Notes under the pieces: generated by a model | The model's database searches: none | Told to the model about the DNA's origin: nothing | What the model saw: only the letters and a program-made list of their open reading frames with translations | Assembly: GCA_000934455.1 (NCBI GenBank) | Contig: KN882740.1 | Span: 8,907-72,906 of the forward strand | Direction of reading: 5' to 3' | Length of the DNA: 64,000 nucleotides | Origin: Apostichopus parvimensis | Lineage: Eukaryota; Echinodermata; Holothuroidea; Aspidochirotida; Stichopodidae | Shown: positions 23,894 through 37,330 of the stretch, one piece after another | Layout: each line of letters begins with the position of its first letter | How positions within the stretch are numbered: the first letter of the stretch is position 1 | Program-made: the position numbers and the translations under genes

Positions 23894-25882
23894 TGCTAGA
23901 TATCATGTAATCATTATCATTGTATTTTAATCATATTTCCTTAAGCCAGCATAAATATTTTGCTTTTTAAGCAAACAACTAATTGATGTCGTCAAAACAT
24001 TTGTCATGATTTGAGAAAGATAAACAAAACCTTATAGATGGAAACGATTATGACAAAAATAGGAAGAAGAAAAAGACGAGGAAATAGCTGACCTAAATAT
24101 GAACTTTTAAGAAGAAGAAGAAGTGTAAATTCCTTTAAATTTCATTCTTAAATAGAAGGTTGAATAACCTTTTTTGAAAGATAAAAAATGACTTCTTCTT
24201 CAGATGACTTTGACTGTTGTTTTGCTCGATCAGTCATCGCACCGCAGTGCTTGGCCAGTCAAAAGTGACCATTGACAGAGTGGTCAGTTGTGATTATCGT
24301 AAAACCATTAGCTCTCCGTAAATGTCAAATTGATATCGGCCTGTGTGTAATGTGTGAATTATGAGCAGCAGTCAGTAATAGAGGGAGCACTTTCAGAACG
24401 TTTCCTCATTGCATGGGAACAACTGTCTATATACGTTGAAGTTAAGCTATTTTAATTTGTCAGATGATTTACGGCAGTTTTAAATGCCATTTGGATTATG
24501 GAATCCATCAAACTTAATTCAAATATGGGGTTCTACAAGTGATGTGACCAAGGTGTCATTTTCCTCCTCTCTGATTTCCTTTCGACTCATGAATACACTG
24601 TCGTTACGGAGGAGTAATTAAGGATTTTTTTCATTCAAGTGGCAAGTTTTTACCACTATCACTTTCTTGTGGTGATTAATGTAGACCTGTGTATGTCCAT
24701 CTATATGCGTGTTTGTCTGTGTATTTGTTTATTTGTATGATTTACTTTAGATTTGACTATACAATACTAATTAATCAATTTGCCTATATTTTTAAGATCG
24801 CTTTGTGTAGTGTCATGTCCTTACCATAATTATGCTAATTAATTTTCAATGAAGGCCAGTCTCACGTTACTGTTCTAAGTTACATTGACAGCTCCACTTT
24901 GCCAGTGTGCTCAAATAGCTGTAATACGATACATCGTCAGGCTCTGAAACTCAGGAATTCATTTCTGGACGTCCAAATATGCAACGATAGGTTATAGCAA
25001 GGTGTCTTCCTCGAGATTCTAGCATTTTCAACGAGCTTTTGAGTGATTTGCCTCCATCCAGGCAGTCAATGTCATTCTAAGTGTCATTTGCCAGATGCAG
25101 TGTTGCTTTATGAATATTCATCAGACTGCTGTTCGGATCATTGGAGTATTTCAAAGATGACAAGGTCCAAACCACTTGACTTTGAGATGAAGGTAATATT
25201 GGGACTAAGAGATGGAGAAACACTAATTTGTACACAAGATGAATAATTCCTTCGGCCTCAATTATACGCCGAATTTGAGGCATCTCGAGTAAAAACATGA
25301 AAGCCAATCAAATATTGCGCAAATTATTCCGTGACAGATATGTGACACGAGATAAGTGAATGTTGTTGTTGTACGTTTGTTGTTGTGAAGGACAGTCGTC
25401 AATTGCGACTCAGTGGCCAAAATTATAACACAGGATCTGCCAGCTAGAAATTGGAAACCCTGCCGTGTAGAGTTATTAAAGTGTTTTTATAGAACATGCA
25501 GAAATAAGCCAATTAACACTAAGTGAACAAAAAAAAAAGATTGAAGCCAAAAGAAGATGGTTAGCAATTACTGATAGGATCGCCACTATATGACAGTATT
25601 AGTAGTAATACTGATATACATAGTAATACAGATATCAAGCATTTATTTATCCTGATCTTTCCAAGCAAATTCAGGAAACTATCGGATTACTTTCAAGTGA
25701 CCGTGATATCCATCCATCGGCGGAAGTTAGTAATAGCATTTTTTTTTTTTTTAAACTTGATTGTATTATTCTGATATTTCCAGTGGAAGCTTGAAAGTAT
25801 ACGGAACTATGGTGTGTATCTAGGAATCAGATAATGTTTTGGCCGTAGCGCACAGTATGATAGATTTAACAGATGCTTGTAA
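23894..25882. other. noncoding stretch, no gene seen
   Basis: AT-rich with a GAA/AAG stretch near 24111-24122 and no exon recognised. Confidence 0.6.
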
Positions 25883-26247
25883 TTAAAGGGTGTGAAGACC
25901 GCGCAAAAAGAAACGTCTAATGCCGGTAATTTGACCTAGTTTCGAATGAGGTGTAACAGAAGTGTTAAACACCACCATCTATCCCAGAAATTACACACAC
26001 AGCTTGCTACCGTCGGTAATTAGACACTAGTGTACAGTCAGTACATACAGCTGCGGTCAATACCCACAGCACAGTATACAAATGATACAGCGATGGACAC
26101 CTCAGGTCCAGCTAAAGATAACAAGGTATCACGTTTCATTACTGTCTGCATTTTGTAGCGACAAAAACAAACGTCACTTGCAAGCAACGGAAAGTTAACT
26201 TTTCAGATGGCCGCACGCGGTTTGGGGCGAGTCATCAATGCCTTTAA
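25883..26247 (+). mobile_element. TTAA MITE, copy 1 (365 bp)
   Basis: The left end is TTAA then AGGGTGTGAAGACCGCG. The right end read on the minus strand is TTAA then AGGCATTGATGACTCGCC. Imperfect inverted repeats of about 20 bp are bounded by TTAA, matching T2/Kolobok-type MITEs. A second copy at 36961-37330 lies in opposite orientation and matches along the whole length at roughly nine bases in ten by eye, which fixes both ends of the element. No coding capacity. Confidence 0.9.
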
Positions 26248-26527
26248 ACTGTGTCCTTAGTCTATATTTTAGAATCTCAGAGGTCCATGCCGGTTAAATC
26301 GGGGCTATCGTTTAAGTTGTTTTACTTTTGTAATGCCAAAAAAAATATACATAGACCAATATCTTGAAACCTGGGCTAAACTGAGTACATGATTTTCATA
26401 GGTCGTGGTAGAGGTCAAAGGTTATTTGAGGTCAAGAACCAGGCAGGAGTGACCCTCTTGCTTTGGTAAAATTATCACACAATTGAGATGCTTATTTCCC
26501 TCTTTTCTCTTTGATGCTTATTAATTA

Positions 26528-26600
26528 GTGATCCCATTGTGGGTGATTCCATTGTGGGTGATTCCATTGTGGGTGATTCCATTGTGGGTGATTCCATTTT
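26528..26600. repeat. 15-bp tandem repeat, five copies
   Basis: Units of GTGATTCCATTGTGG, the first with TGATCCCATT. Nearly perfect, hence a recent expansion. Confidence 0.95.
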
Positions 26601-26865
26601 GTGTGTGATATCATTGTTTGTTTATATGGTGTCATTACTCTCATGTGATCCCGTTGTGTGTGCTTGGACACATTGCTTGTATTTGATCCCATTGTTTATG
26701 GTATCATATATATATGCCCTTTAATTGTGTCTGTTTGGTATCACACCTGATCCCATGGTGTGTGGTTGATCCCACTTGCCTGTATGATCCCATTTTGCCT
26801 CAGGTGTGATCACAGTGTTGTGCGGTTTCGTTTTGCATGTGTGATATCCCGTTGTATGAATCTAT
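26601..26865. repeat. decayed periphery of the 15-bp repeat
   Basis: The motif TGATCCCATTGTG or close variants recurs irregularly (near 26645, 26681, 26750, 26768, 26788, 26845), suggesting an older, eroded array of which 26528-26600 is a recent local re-expansion. Confidence 0.6.
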
Positions 26866-28231
26866 ATAGGATTTCCGTTCATCAGACGAAAAGAACTCAT
26901 CTAACACGGTGATAAAATTCCAATGAATCTGTCCGTCCCTCTTAATAATACGAGAACCGCCTCAATACAACGTAACTGGTAGTTAATGTTTGCAGGTTTG
27001 ACAAAATTTAGTCAGCTGTATTTTCCAGACAAATTTAAGAACGGCCGATCGTCGGCTATGTGCGCCCCGTTTGTTCCAAACGCCAAATTATTTTGGCGCT
27101 TCAGTAGCAAAACCCTTGACCTAGTTAGTTGCGTCTGTGACAGTAATTCATTTACATTTGCGTTGGGAATGCCAGAATTTTAAGCCTAATTTGTATTTAT
27201 GCCATTCGGATAGCGGTTCAGAAGGAAGCGTTTGTCGTCGCAAACTCCCAAAAGATGAAAGGAAATGTGACAGAAGAGATAGTTTGTGATTGGATTTATC
27301 AACGATTGCCTAAACTACCGGAGGAGGCAGCGAAAGATACACAAATTGAATAACTGGGGCTGATGTAACGTCTCATGAGTGATCTCGCGTTCGGTCTTTA
27401 CGTTCGTCGAAAAGTTTGATTACGATCCGACCGTCCGCCAGCTGCCACAGCTGTGCAAGAAGTAAAGGGTGTCATGAACTAAAGCAACTTCCAAATTACT
27501 TTGGTAATTTTCCTCTCAGATCGCTGTCTCCCTTTGACATTCTAACATAAATATGGAAAACATTAGAAGTGTGTCATATGGAAGCAAAAATGAAAATTGA
27601 AAAGGTCCTTTTTTAAAAAAAATAATATTTATTACATTTTTATATGCCATGTAATGTGTAGTTGTAATGCAGTCTAGGATTAAAGGTAATGGGAGAAGGA
27701 GAGGCAAATGGAACAGAAATTAACTGCAAAGAAATTATGCAATTGTAGAGCATCGAGACCGTGCTACTAATTAGTTCTCCTAGACTCCTCGTCTGCTGCA
27801 GATAACCTTGAAAAATATGTTGATCTCCCAAGGTCGTCATCCTCCTTGCCATATTCGGAAACGTTTAGCCGATTCTCATCCCGTGTGGTGGATGTTTAAT
27901 CGACGGAGCTTTGCCTCCATTTTTTGCAAACGTGGGTATTCCCAGCAGATCCCGCTCAAAGTGTTTCTGTCAGATTCGGTGAGAGGTGTAAATATGTATA
28001 AACAGTAAACAAATTAATTAAATGCACCGTGAAAGCTTTTTCAAGGTTTAATTTTGAGTGTGAAATCTGAAGGATACGGACTCGGGGTATTTAGTAAGTT
28101 TGAAAGAAGAATGGGAATGTACTAATTAATCCAAGTGATGTGCCTGGGAGGATGGCAAACGGATTGATCCAACAATGTCAGCTGAAAACCACAAACAAAC
28201 ATGATATGTAATGTGTACAGGTAGTCCCGTG
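26866..28231. other. noncoding stretch, no gene seen
   Basis: CpG dinucleotides are denser around 27040-27110 and 27370-27440 than nearby, without an exon or promoter motif that I can name. Confidence 0.6.
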
Positions 28232-28370
28232 CAGATGGCATGGATATACCGACACAGATGGCATGGGTATACTGACTAAGATGGCATGGATATACAGACA
28301 ATGGCATTGATATAGTGACACAGATGGCATGGATATATACTGACACAGATGGCATGGATATACAGACACT
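28232..28370. repeat. 23-bp minisatellite, about 6 copies
   Basis: Units of AGATGGCATGGATATAC plus GACAC with small length differences. It explains the repeated MPSVSVYPCHL-like minus-strand frames here, which are not genes. Confidence 0.92.
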
Positions 28371-31300
28371 GTACATGTGAATAATGTTATAGGAAGCGAC
28401 TAATGTTACCAGGTAACAGGATTGTTTGTCGATGTGATGTATTAAACCAGGTTTCACATATACACACTGTTTGACAGTTGTTTGTTTGACAAATAAAATC
28501 ATTCATTGCAGACAAGTCTCAACAAGTATTTGAGTGTATTCATTGTCAAATTAATTAGTAAACAAAGGCATTCAATGATTTATCTAGTAAACTTCGATCG
28601 CCTTCTATACAGGATGTTAGTTTTCGTTTGCAAACAGTGGACTAGAAATGTATTGACTGAAATGATTCTATACTGTTTCAACAATAGGTTCACTGGTTAT
28701 TCATTAGTTTCTAAAAGTACATATGAATATGCATAAACCAATGAAGTATAGTACCATCCATCACAAACAAAGGAAAACACAACCGTACACACATAAATGA
28801 TGCACACAAAACACGTACACACAAAAGATATGTACGTGCAATCAAAAGGAATCAGAAGTAGTATGGGGAACATAAAGAGCAATGCTCTGTGTGTTGATAA
28901 TCACTTCAAACTGTGTGGGCTTAAGTCTCTCAAATTCTCACTACATCAAAGATTTCACATCCCTTACTCGAGAGAATAGCATTTAAGGCATCCTGTAAAC
29001 TGCTGGCAACTGCATCGGTCAGATTTTTTGTTCAACAAAACAAAATGAAAAAAAGAAATAATGATTTCAGAAATTCGCTAAAAGTGACAGAAAACTGGGG
29101 AGTATATTTAAATGAGGATAGCTACAATAATCTCAAAAAGCCAAAATCTCTTCATGTGTTCACAGCTGTTAGGACTCTTCATCATAAGGTATCCTTTGGA
29201 ATGGGGTAAACTGAAATTGACTTTATAGCTTTTCAATCAACAAAGTGTGAAGCCTGATTGGTTCATGGGAATATTACATATGCAAATTGTCTTTTTCCAG
29301 AAATTCTGCTGTTATTACCATCAATTCAATTCAGTGATTTGCTAAGGAAAGATTGCTACTTATGAGTTGTGGTGTATATGTATCTTTGAGGGGAAAATAT
29401 GACAGTTTGTAGTTACACACATTTGCTTCTTGTATAGTGAGTGAACAAAAATTGCTCTTTCGGAATGTTCCATTGCCATAAAAGGTAAAGGCTGCAGTGC
29501 AGCGTTTTACCAACGTTTTGGCGACTCAAAAACTCAACATGTACGTTTTTAAAGTATCAAGCCCACACTTCTAGCATGTCGGTAGCATACATGCATTATT
29601 ATTCCATTAAGCTCACAAATTTGAATTTCTGTAGCAGATGCTAAATAATTAAAACAATTGAGTTTAAGGACTAATTATTGCTGTATGTTTTGCTATTTGT
29701 AAATGTAGAACAGACTCAAAATGATCACCTCTTTAAGGTAATCTGAAGCTATAATATCAGCTTAGAAAAAAAAAAAAAAAAAAATCTAAAAAATATCCAG
29801 AAACCCACCGAAAATTGTCCCGAGAACCAATCTTGAGTTTAGGGACCAGCGATGTATGTATATAAAATGGAGTCCACTAAGTGATGCTGAAAGAAAGGTG
29901 ATTTGCAATTAATATTAAGCATTACAAAACAAAAGATTTTACTCTGGATATATCCCCATTTATGAGGGACGGTCTGTAGATTTGAATATTATGCATAATT
30001 TGTGTAATTAGTCCTAGCCATACCGACCCCATACAATTGCTGTATACATCCTAAAGTGTGTGATCAAATCGTTAAAAGGCGAATCCTCCATTTTATTATT
30101 TATGTCCTGTTATCAACTGGCCGTGAAAATGTTAAGAATGACTTAATCGGAACACACCGCATGTACTCAGAATTAAACAAAGAAAAACGTGCGTTAAGGA
30201 TTCATGGATATGGGTTAACAGACTTATGAAATCTCGCATTTTGTACCAATCATATTAGTTCATGATATCTGAAGATATGCATTGTTTAGTTATTTCTCAC
30301 CCCCCCCTTTCCCCCCCTCTCTGTCGAAAAACCTTACACATGTGTCCCAAGAATGAATTAAAAATTTGTATTTTTTTTAACTCTACTGTTACTCTCGGAG
30401 ATAAAAGACACCATAACACCATAATTGCGTAAATAGTCATGTGTATTTGTTGGTATAGATATAAAGTAAGTAAAGAATTACTAAAGAAATAAACAACATG
30501 ATATTGCCATATATGAATATACAATGGACCATCATCCCCTTACTGTTATACATTACCAAGATCATAACCATTTCTCATTTGAACTGGCACACATTACTGC
30601 AGTATTTATGAAATTGTTTGATAAAAATGCAGTGAAAAACATTGCCACATCATGAATTTGGTTCTTATTTAATGTCTTTTTTTCTCATTTTCTTTTTATC
30701 TCCTGAATGTTTCTTAATTTTTCGTCTGAAATTTCACAGACTAGTAGAACTTGATGATCCTTGTGAATATTTAAACAGACCATTGCCACATGATCAGCAA
30801 AAATCAAAATATTTTGCTTTTTGGATTTTGAGAAGAAAAAAAAAGAAAGAACAATAGAAAACATCAGTATATTGAAAAATCTGGCATTTTTCAATGTGCA
30901 ATGTATGATGAGTTTTTAGGTCATTGACTGACCCACTTTAAATTTTAATTTCATTTGGAAAGGTATCCAATGATAAATTAATTAACACTTCACAATGATG
31001 AGTAATAAAAAGTGGAGAAACTGAGAAATAATGGAAACGCGATCAGGAGCAGCTGACTCGAGAAAAATGTTAATAAAGATATCATACATTTCAATAGCCT
31101 GTATCCAATAGCCCGAATCTATAGTCACACCATTTAAAAAAAAAAGAATGGCGTCTGTTTTTGCCCGTAAACTAACAAAAAACAACTTTGCCGAGATTCA
31201 TGAATCTAGGAGAAACTGTCGCGAGAGTGAAGTGTAAAAAGAAAAGCCCACGTATGGGAGAGCTGTTGAGGCTAGCGGTTGAAGAACCCTTGATAACGGT

Positions 31301-33945
31301 ACTCGCGGAGGCTAGCAGAAATACTACACCTCAGAAAGGAAATCTTCAAACTAACTTCAACTTTCTCTTAGAAGCAGACCATTGTACAAATCATTTCCCA
31401 TAACTGATTAAATTTTGAGATCCCCTGGTGGTTTACTATGTCATGTGTTGGTGTCCTCGAAGCGACTAGTTTAAGGGTATGTAATATCATATCGTGGAGT
31501 ATGTGCAACACGTAGAGAACGTCACGGTACAAACATATAAACATTCAATCATAGGTAGGGTCCGCAACGAATTGTACGTGTCTGTTAAAGGGCCGTGCAA
31601 AGGTACAGGGCTACTTGGGCATCCTTGCCTGGAATTATTTGATTTTCCGTAGACTTAGATGTTTTGATGGAAATGAGGAAGCTTGTAACTGTTAGGGTTT
31701 TTTTTTGTACCGCTGCTTAGTTGTATAAACTGTGACATAGTTATATTGAACTGATATAAAATTAAATCGTTTTAATTGATTAGAAAAAAATTCAGTTGAA
31801 GCTGCAATGTAACTGGATTGCCTACCTGTATATTAAATGATTATGATTACTCTTAAAAATATCCACTTTTGAAATGAGTAGAACCTGGTATTTAAACAAA
31901 TTTACATTGTTTTGATATATGCGACATGACCATGAAACCTTCCCATATCAGTTTACTATACGCATTGAGTGCAGTCATGCACACAGTTTAAGTATGTCAA
32001 TAGGTGAGTAGTACAGTAAACTCAGATACATATATGTAAACCCTGGTGTGCATTATAATCATAATACAAGTAGTTAACTAGTTGTCTAGTAAAGTGTTTG
32101 AGTTTGACATCAAAGCTGCTTCCAACCCGTCTGTGTTTACTCATCCCCCACCCCCCTCAATTCTTTGTCTGTTGGTGGCCTGCCCTCTTGTTATTTACAT
32201 TTGTCAAATATTGTCTATGAGAAATTGTGGTCCCTGTCAATAAGGTATATTATAACCTTTATCACAAATTTTGCCTAAACTCTCCCCAATGTGAGGTGTG
32301 AAAATTTCACATACCAGCCATAAAATGTTGTCTATATGCCCTAAAACAACAGTGATAAATGATGTAGTCTTTTAGGCTATTGGTACTCTATAACAAAGGA
32401 AGAAAGCAAAGAGCTTTCAGGGCCTATAAGTTTGGGAGAGGATCAACCATGGGATGCAGCACCAGTTCAAAATCCCCTTCCCCCCCCAACCCCCTCGTTC
32501 GTGAATATTAATAATATATATCAAAAGTGTCTGTGTGTTAGAAAATAACTTCCAGCAGCTCATAATCACGACAGGAATACATGTTAAAATGGCAGGTGAC
32601 ATTCACCTCGTTAAAATAATTTTAAAACAAAAGAAGAAATATATCCATTTGAGTACATGTTTAAGAGATGTGCATTGCTCATGGCAAAGACCCATAACCG
32701 ACATATATACATATCGTCAAGTACGGAAAGGATTATAAGTGGTTTTGGGTATGCTAGCTACAAATTCTACCATACAAAGGGCTTGATAATATCTAGCCCT
32801 ATACACGACTCGCAATAAAAATATCTGTGACTTTGTAGTCCTCATTTTAATTCATTTATTTGTTTTATTGCCAATTGTGTACAATGGGAAAGGAAGTCTC
32901 CTATAAAGTCTTAAAAAGACTTAACAAAGTAGTAGACTCCCTGAAAAAAAAAAAAAAAAAAAAGTGGTTGTCAAATTTGATTGGACAGTGGAAGACCACA
33001 TAAAGCTGGTTTAATACTTACCAGATAATTGAGGTTGTCAGATATGCTAAAGGTTTCGTCACCTATCTGTCACTAATTATACTTTTTACTATCTACTTTC
33101 ACTCGCTTATCATTAGTTTTTATTATCAAAGCTTGAAATGTTGCATGACCCCCACCCAATTGAGTAAATTTCATGGTTGTGATTTATAAAAAATTATAAA
33201 TTAAATTAATAATATTTTATCATTTGAATTTTACGGTAGATGAAAATTGCTACTATCCGGTGGTCCTGGATGCGTCAGTGAACGGTGGATACGTTTTGAG
33301 GAAAGTTTCCCCAAAAATTATCATTTGCGACTTATAATGCACAATTAATATGGTGTTCTATAATAGCCCAAAAGGTTATATGCATATTTGCGTACAGGAT
33401 CTTGAGAATTTTTGTTTGAGTTTTCCAAAATGAACTTTCCAAGGAAACTTTTGATCAATTTTGTCTGTCATTTACAGATCAAACCTTCATGTTCAAGCAA
33501 TCATTTACTTTTAATTGGTAAAGTAAAGTCATCTTTTATTGTCATGAAACAGAAAATCCCCCGTCCCCCCCCCCCATGCTATTATTGGTCCAGACAGAGC
33601 CACAACTGTGAATTTATTGTTGTCAAGAGGCCTGGAATCACTTTGGTGAAGAAACTGATCCATCATAATAAAGATATGAACAGATATTAAATTTTAAAAA
33701 GGGGAAAAATGTTTTACAATCGAGTGGGGACCAACAGGTTCCAATATGTGATGGTAAAAGTGAAAAGAACTTCTTACTTTTAGCACTATTTTTGTCTGTA
33801 AGCTTTTGAGAATATTTTGAAATGGCCAATCAGCTTTGTATGTATATGTGTTTGTGTGTGTAGACTGTCCCAAATGATGTGTTTCTTTGTACTGGATAAA
33901 GTTTTTGACAATGGTTGGTTGTTAAACGCATCTATCTATATTGAC
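28371..33945. other. long noncoding stretch, no gene seen
   Basis: AT-rich with A runs (29767-29783, 32945-32963), C runs (30301-30316, 33566-33575) and no exon recognised. A single TTAAAGGGCCGTG string at 31587 looks like a T2-type end but has no partner. Confidence 0.6.
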
Positions 33946-34526
33946 NNNNNNNNNNNNNNNNNNNNNNNNNNNNNNNNNNNNNNNNNNNNNNNNNNNNNNN
34001 NNNNNNNNNNNNNNNNNNNNNNNNNNNNNNNNNNNNNNNNNNNNNNNNNNNNNNNNNNNNNNNNNNNNNNNNNNNNNNNNNNNNNNNNNNNNNNNNNNNN
34101 NNNNNNNNNNNNNNNNNNNNNNNNNNNNNNNNNNNNNNNNNNNNNNNNNNNNNNNNNNNNNNNNNNNNNNNNNNNNNNNNNNNNNNNNNNNNNNNNNNNN
34201 NNNNNNNNNNNNNNNNNNNNNNNNNNNNNNNNNNNNNNNNNNNNNNNNNNNNNNNNNNNNNNNNNNNNNNNNNNNNNNNNNNNNNNNNNNNNNNNNNNNN
34301 NNNNNNNNNNNNNNNNNNNNNNNNNNNNNNNNNNNNNNNNNNNNNNNNNNNNNNNNNNNNNNNNNNNNNNNNNNNNNNNNNNNNNNNNNNNNNNNNNNNN
34401 NNNNNNNNNNNNNNNNNNNNNNNNNNNNNNNNNNNNNNNNNNNNNNNNNNNNNNNNNNNNNNNNNNNNNNNNNNNNNNNNNNNNNNNNNNNNNNNNNNNN
34501 NNNNNNNNNNNNNNNNNNNNNNNNNN
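33946..34526. other. assembly gap (581 N)
   Basis: A run of N. Open frames drawn across it are artefacts. Confidence 1.
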
Positions 34527-36960
34527 GAGTAAGTTTTAGAAAATATATTGGAATTTTCGGTCCCCCTAGGACCTTCGTCAGCAATACTTGCCAGTCGAAT
34601 GAAAAGAACAATATGTAACAATGAAAGTATGACGCTAGATAAGTGTAAGTTGCATTGATAGAATTAAAACCAAATAAACCATGACTATACAGGAAGCGGA
34701 TTAAGGAGCAAAGAACGGATTACATATGCTTGTAGAACTGATAGTAGTTAAGGGGTCCCAAGTCTTTGTTGAGGTCGGTGATGTGAGACTTAAATACGAA
34801 AGATCCAACTAAAATAGCAATTCAACTCAAGTCTTTCAAAATTTCAGAGTAATAATTAACTAATATCCAAGATTTCCTTACATGCTTTCAAAAAGATGGT
34901 TATATTCCCTGCTTGAATAGACATGTCAACATGTAGAGAGGTGACGGTGGATAGGGGAGGGGGAGGATGGGGGAAGGATGGGGAGAATTTGTATAGAATT
35001 AGCTTCATTTAACACTCTCAATGTTCGATTACATACAGATAAATAAATGGAAAGATCGCCCGATCGTTCAGATTGGACCCAGAATCTTAAGTTGCTATTT
35101 TTTTCAGTACAAATTTATCTCAGTACAAATAAACTGTACTAGGTTCCAGCTAAGAGAAAATATCTTTTTATATGGACAGAATATGTTTCAGCAGTATATT
35201 TTTTGAGTGGAATAAAATATTAGTATAAAAATAAAAAAATAATAAAAGAAGCAGAAAAACTGAAGGCGAAAGTTAATATTTGTATTATAAAATATGATTT
35301 GTGTGATTGTTTTGGGTCCTGGGGGAACTTCCCTCTTACTCTGCCAGCACCAAGTACTAGAAGCTATTCAATAAACAGCGCAGCTGAAGAATCGATCACA
35401 AGCGTAAACTAATTTGTTTTATTACTTCGACGGTGAATATTCAACGCAAACAATTGACTTAACGGTATAAAAAGGGGAATAGATTTGCCCGTATATGCAA
35501 AACAGTGCTATTGAACTGTTAGTTCAGGGAGTTTTATTTCAATGTCTAAAGCCCGGGGGGACAGCTGAGCAACTGCTGCGCATTTTTTGTCCTGCCGATG
35601 AAAAGTTTACTCAGCCCTTAGCTGCAGTTGGCTTCATTAGAGTACTTCAGAATATACCTTGGTGCAATGACTTGGAGGAAGACCTTTTCTCTTTTCTTCT
35701 TCTACTACTCTCTCTCTTCCTGAGTTTGTTGTGGGTCTTGTCCTTTCAGCAGGAATCATCCCCGTCGATTATTCCTGACTGGCCTTGCAGGAGGCCGGTT
35801 TTTTTTTTTGAGCAGAAAAAGGGGTAGACCGTTGCTTGCGTTATTTCAGAACGAGAGCGGAATCCGACAATGGCGGTGAGAGGAGGAAATGGCCGAGGCC
35901 TCAAGGCCTTGGGCGAATTGTAAGAATAAAAAAGGATCTGCTGAGCAAGAGGGGGAGAGAGTTTTTCAGAGGATGTAGGTCACTTGGTGAACTCTTGAAG
36001 AGTTTACCTTGGAAATGATCAGTTGAGTGCATTTGAGAAACAATGACTTGACTATTGCTTTAGTCTCAGAGATTGTGCTTTTGTTTCCCTTTTCTCTTTT
36101 ACCTTAAATTTTAGGGAGAGGGTTTACTGTTTGTCGTCATGGCGATGACGATGAAGGTCGATAAAAAAAATTATATAAATAAATAAATAAATATGAAAAA
36201 TTGTGTAAGTAAATACCACAATTGGTTGACATTGAGAAGCAAAGAGTTCATGCAAAACGTCGATGAATCGTGCAAATGTGATGACGCAAACACTGAAAAA
36301 AGGACACCAGTAGCTTTTATGTTGGTACAGAGTTAAAAACAAGCAGATTTATGTTTTTGTTAAAAAGATAAGTTTGTTCTGTGAGACATTTATTATACAT
36401 GAATTACACATAATTATAGTTCCAAATTATGTTAGGGTTTTGTTTAATAAATAGTGACTAACAAAAAAAAAGCTCATTTTGTAAAAGTTTAAAAATTTAA
36501 TCTTTGTTAGAGTCTATGTTTTACAATTGCATAACTTTCTGTAAGAATGCGTAAATAATTTTAGGGTGGTGGCGATGGCTAGGTCAGTTAATTAGGTCGT
36601 ACTGTACTTTGTTCTACTTGACCTTGAAAGAGGATTCTGCGAAACTGCGCTGCCCTCTTCTGGATACCATTTCGAAGTGGCACTCAATACATGGAACTTA
36701 ATATCAATTTTGTTACATCTTTTTTGATACAAACTATTTTTCAAATTTTATCCGATATTAGCTACGAAAAATGGATTTGAAAGAGAAAAAAAAAGAAGAT
36801 AATTATAAGTGATGAAATTAAATTTAATGGCAAGAAGCTTTATCTCCTCTACCATGGATGTGTATGGAGATATCACATCACGTTTTTCTATGTAAATGGC
36901 TGTTCTTGGGTCAAACTGGTCATAAGCTATGGTTTGCTCAAAAAAACACCTACAACATTA
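34527..36960. other. noncoding stretch with possible core promoter
   Basis: Mostly AT-rich, with a G-rich purine block at about 34940-34985. The part 35480-36010 is richer in G and C, carries a 110-codon plus-strand frame (35495-35827) without recognised domains, and follows a TATA-like box at 35466. Confidence 0.5.
35466..35474 (+). promoter_or_regulatory. TATA-box-like motif
   Basis: TATAAAAAG followed by GGG matches a strong metazoan TATA box. A start site would fall near 35495, where a 110-codon frame happens to begin, leaving almost no 5' leader. Further down, at about 35871, is an ATGG in reasonable Kozak context followed by GTGAGA, which could act as a splice donor. This may be an alternative promoter for the downstream receptor gene, but nothing ties it to the exon at 46693, and TATA-like strings are frequent in AT-rich DNA. 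Confidence 0.25.
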
Positions 36961-37330
36961 TTAAAGGCATTGAAGACTCGCCCCAATTAAACCACGTGCG
37001 GCCATCTGAAAAAGTTAACTTTCCATTGCTTGCAAGTGACGTTTTGTTCGTGTCGTTACAAAATGCAGACAGTAATGAAACGTGATACCTTGTTATCTTT
37101 AGCTGGACCTGAGATGTCCATCGCTGTATTGTTTGTACACTGTGCTGTGGGTATTGACCGCACCTGTATGTACTGGCTACACTAATGTATAATTACCGAT
37201 GGTAGCAAGCTGTGTATGTATTTTCTGGGATCGATGGTGGTGTCTAACTCTTCTGTTACACCTCATTCGAAACTAGGTCAGATTACCGGCATTAGATGTT
37301 TCTTTTTGCGCGAGTCTTCACACCCTTTAA
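36961..37330 (-). mobile_element. TTAA MITE, copy 2 (370 bp), inverted relative to copy 1
   Basis: The left end is TTAA then AGGCATTGAAGACTCGCC. The right end read on the minus strand is TTAA then AGGGTGTGAAGACTCGCG. The terminal repeats agree better with each other here (GAAGACTCGC on both sides) than in copy 1 at 25883-26247. Shared internal landmarks with copy 1 include TAGCTGGACCTGAG and CGAAACTAGGTCA (this copy's plus strand). The 75-codon plus-strand frame at 36858-37085 that runs into it is chance. Confidence 0.9.

Noticed and set aside
21598-24138. Possible TTAA element from TTAAAGGAAAAC at 21598 to CCTTTAA at about 24132
   Set aside because: Only the first nine bases of the ends agree; the next bases differ, so chance is likely.
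28232-28370. CRISPR-like spaced repeats
   Set aside because: A continuous minisatellite without unique spacers in animal DNA.
31587-31600. Lone TTAAAGGG-type ends (also near 8766, 44070 and 45013)
   Set aside because: No matching inverted partner found within a few kilobases.
33817-34621. Open frames of over 225 codons around 33.9-34.6 kb
   Set aside because: They consist almost entirely of the N gap.
35495-35827. 110-codon plus-strand frame
   Set aside because: No recognised domain; the Leu/Phe run comes from a TCT-rich stretch. Kept only as part of the weak promoter idea.
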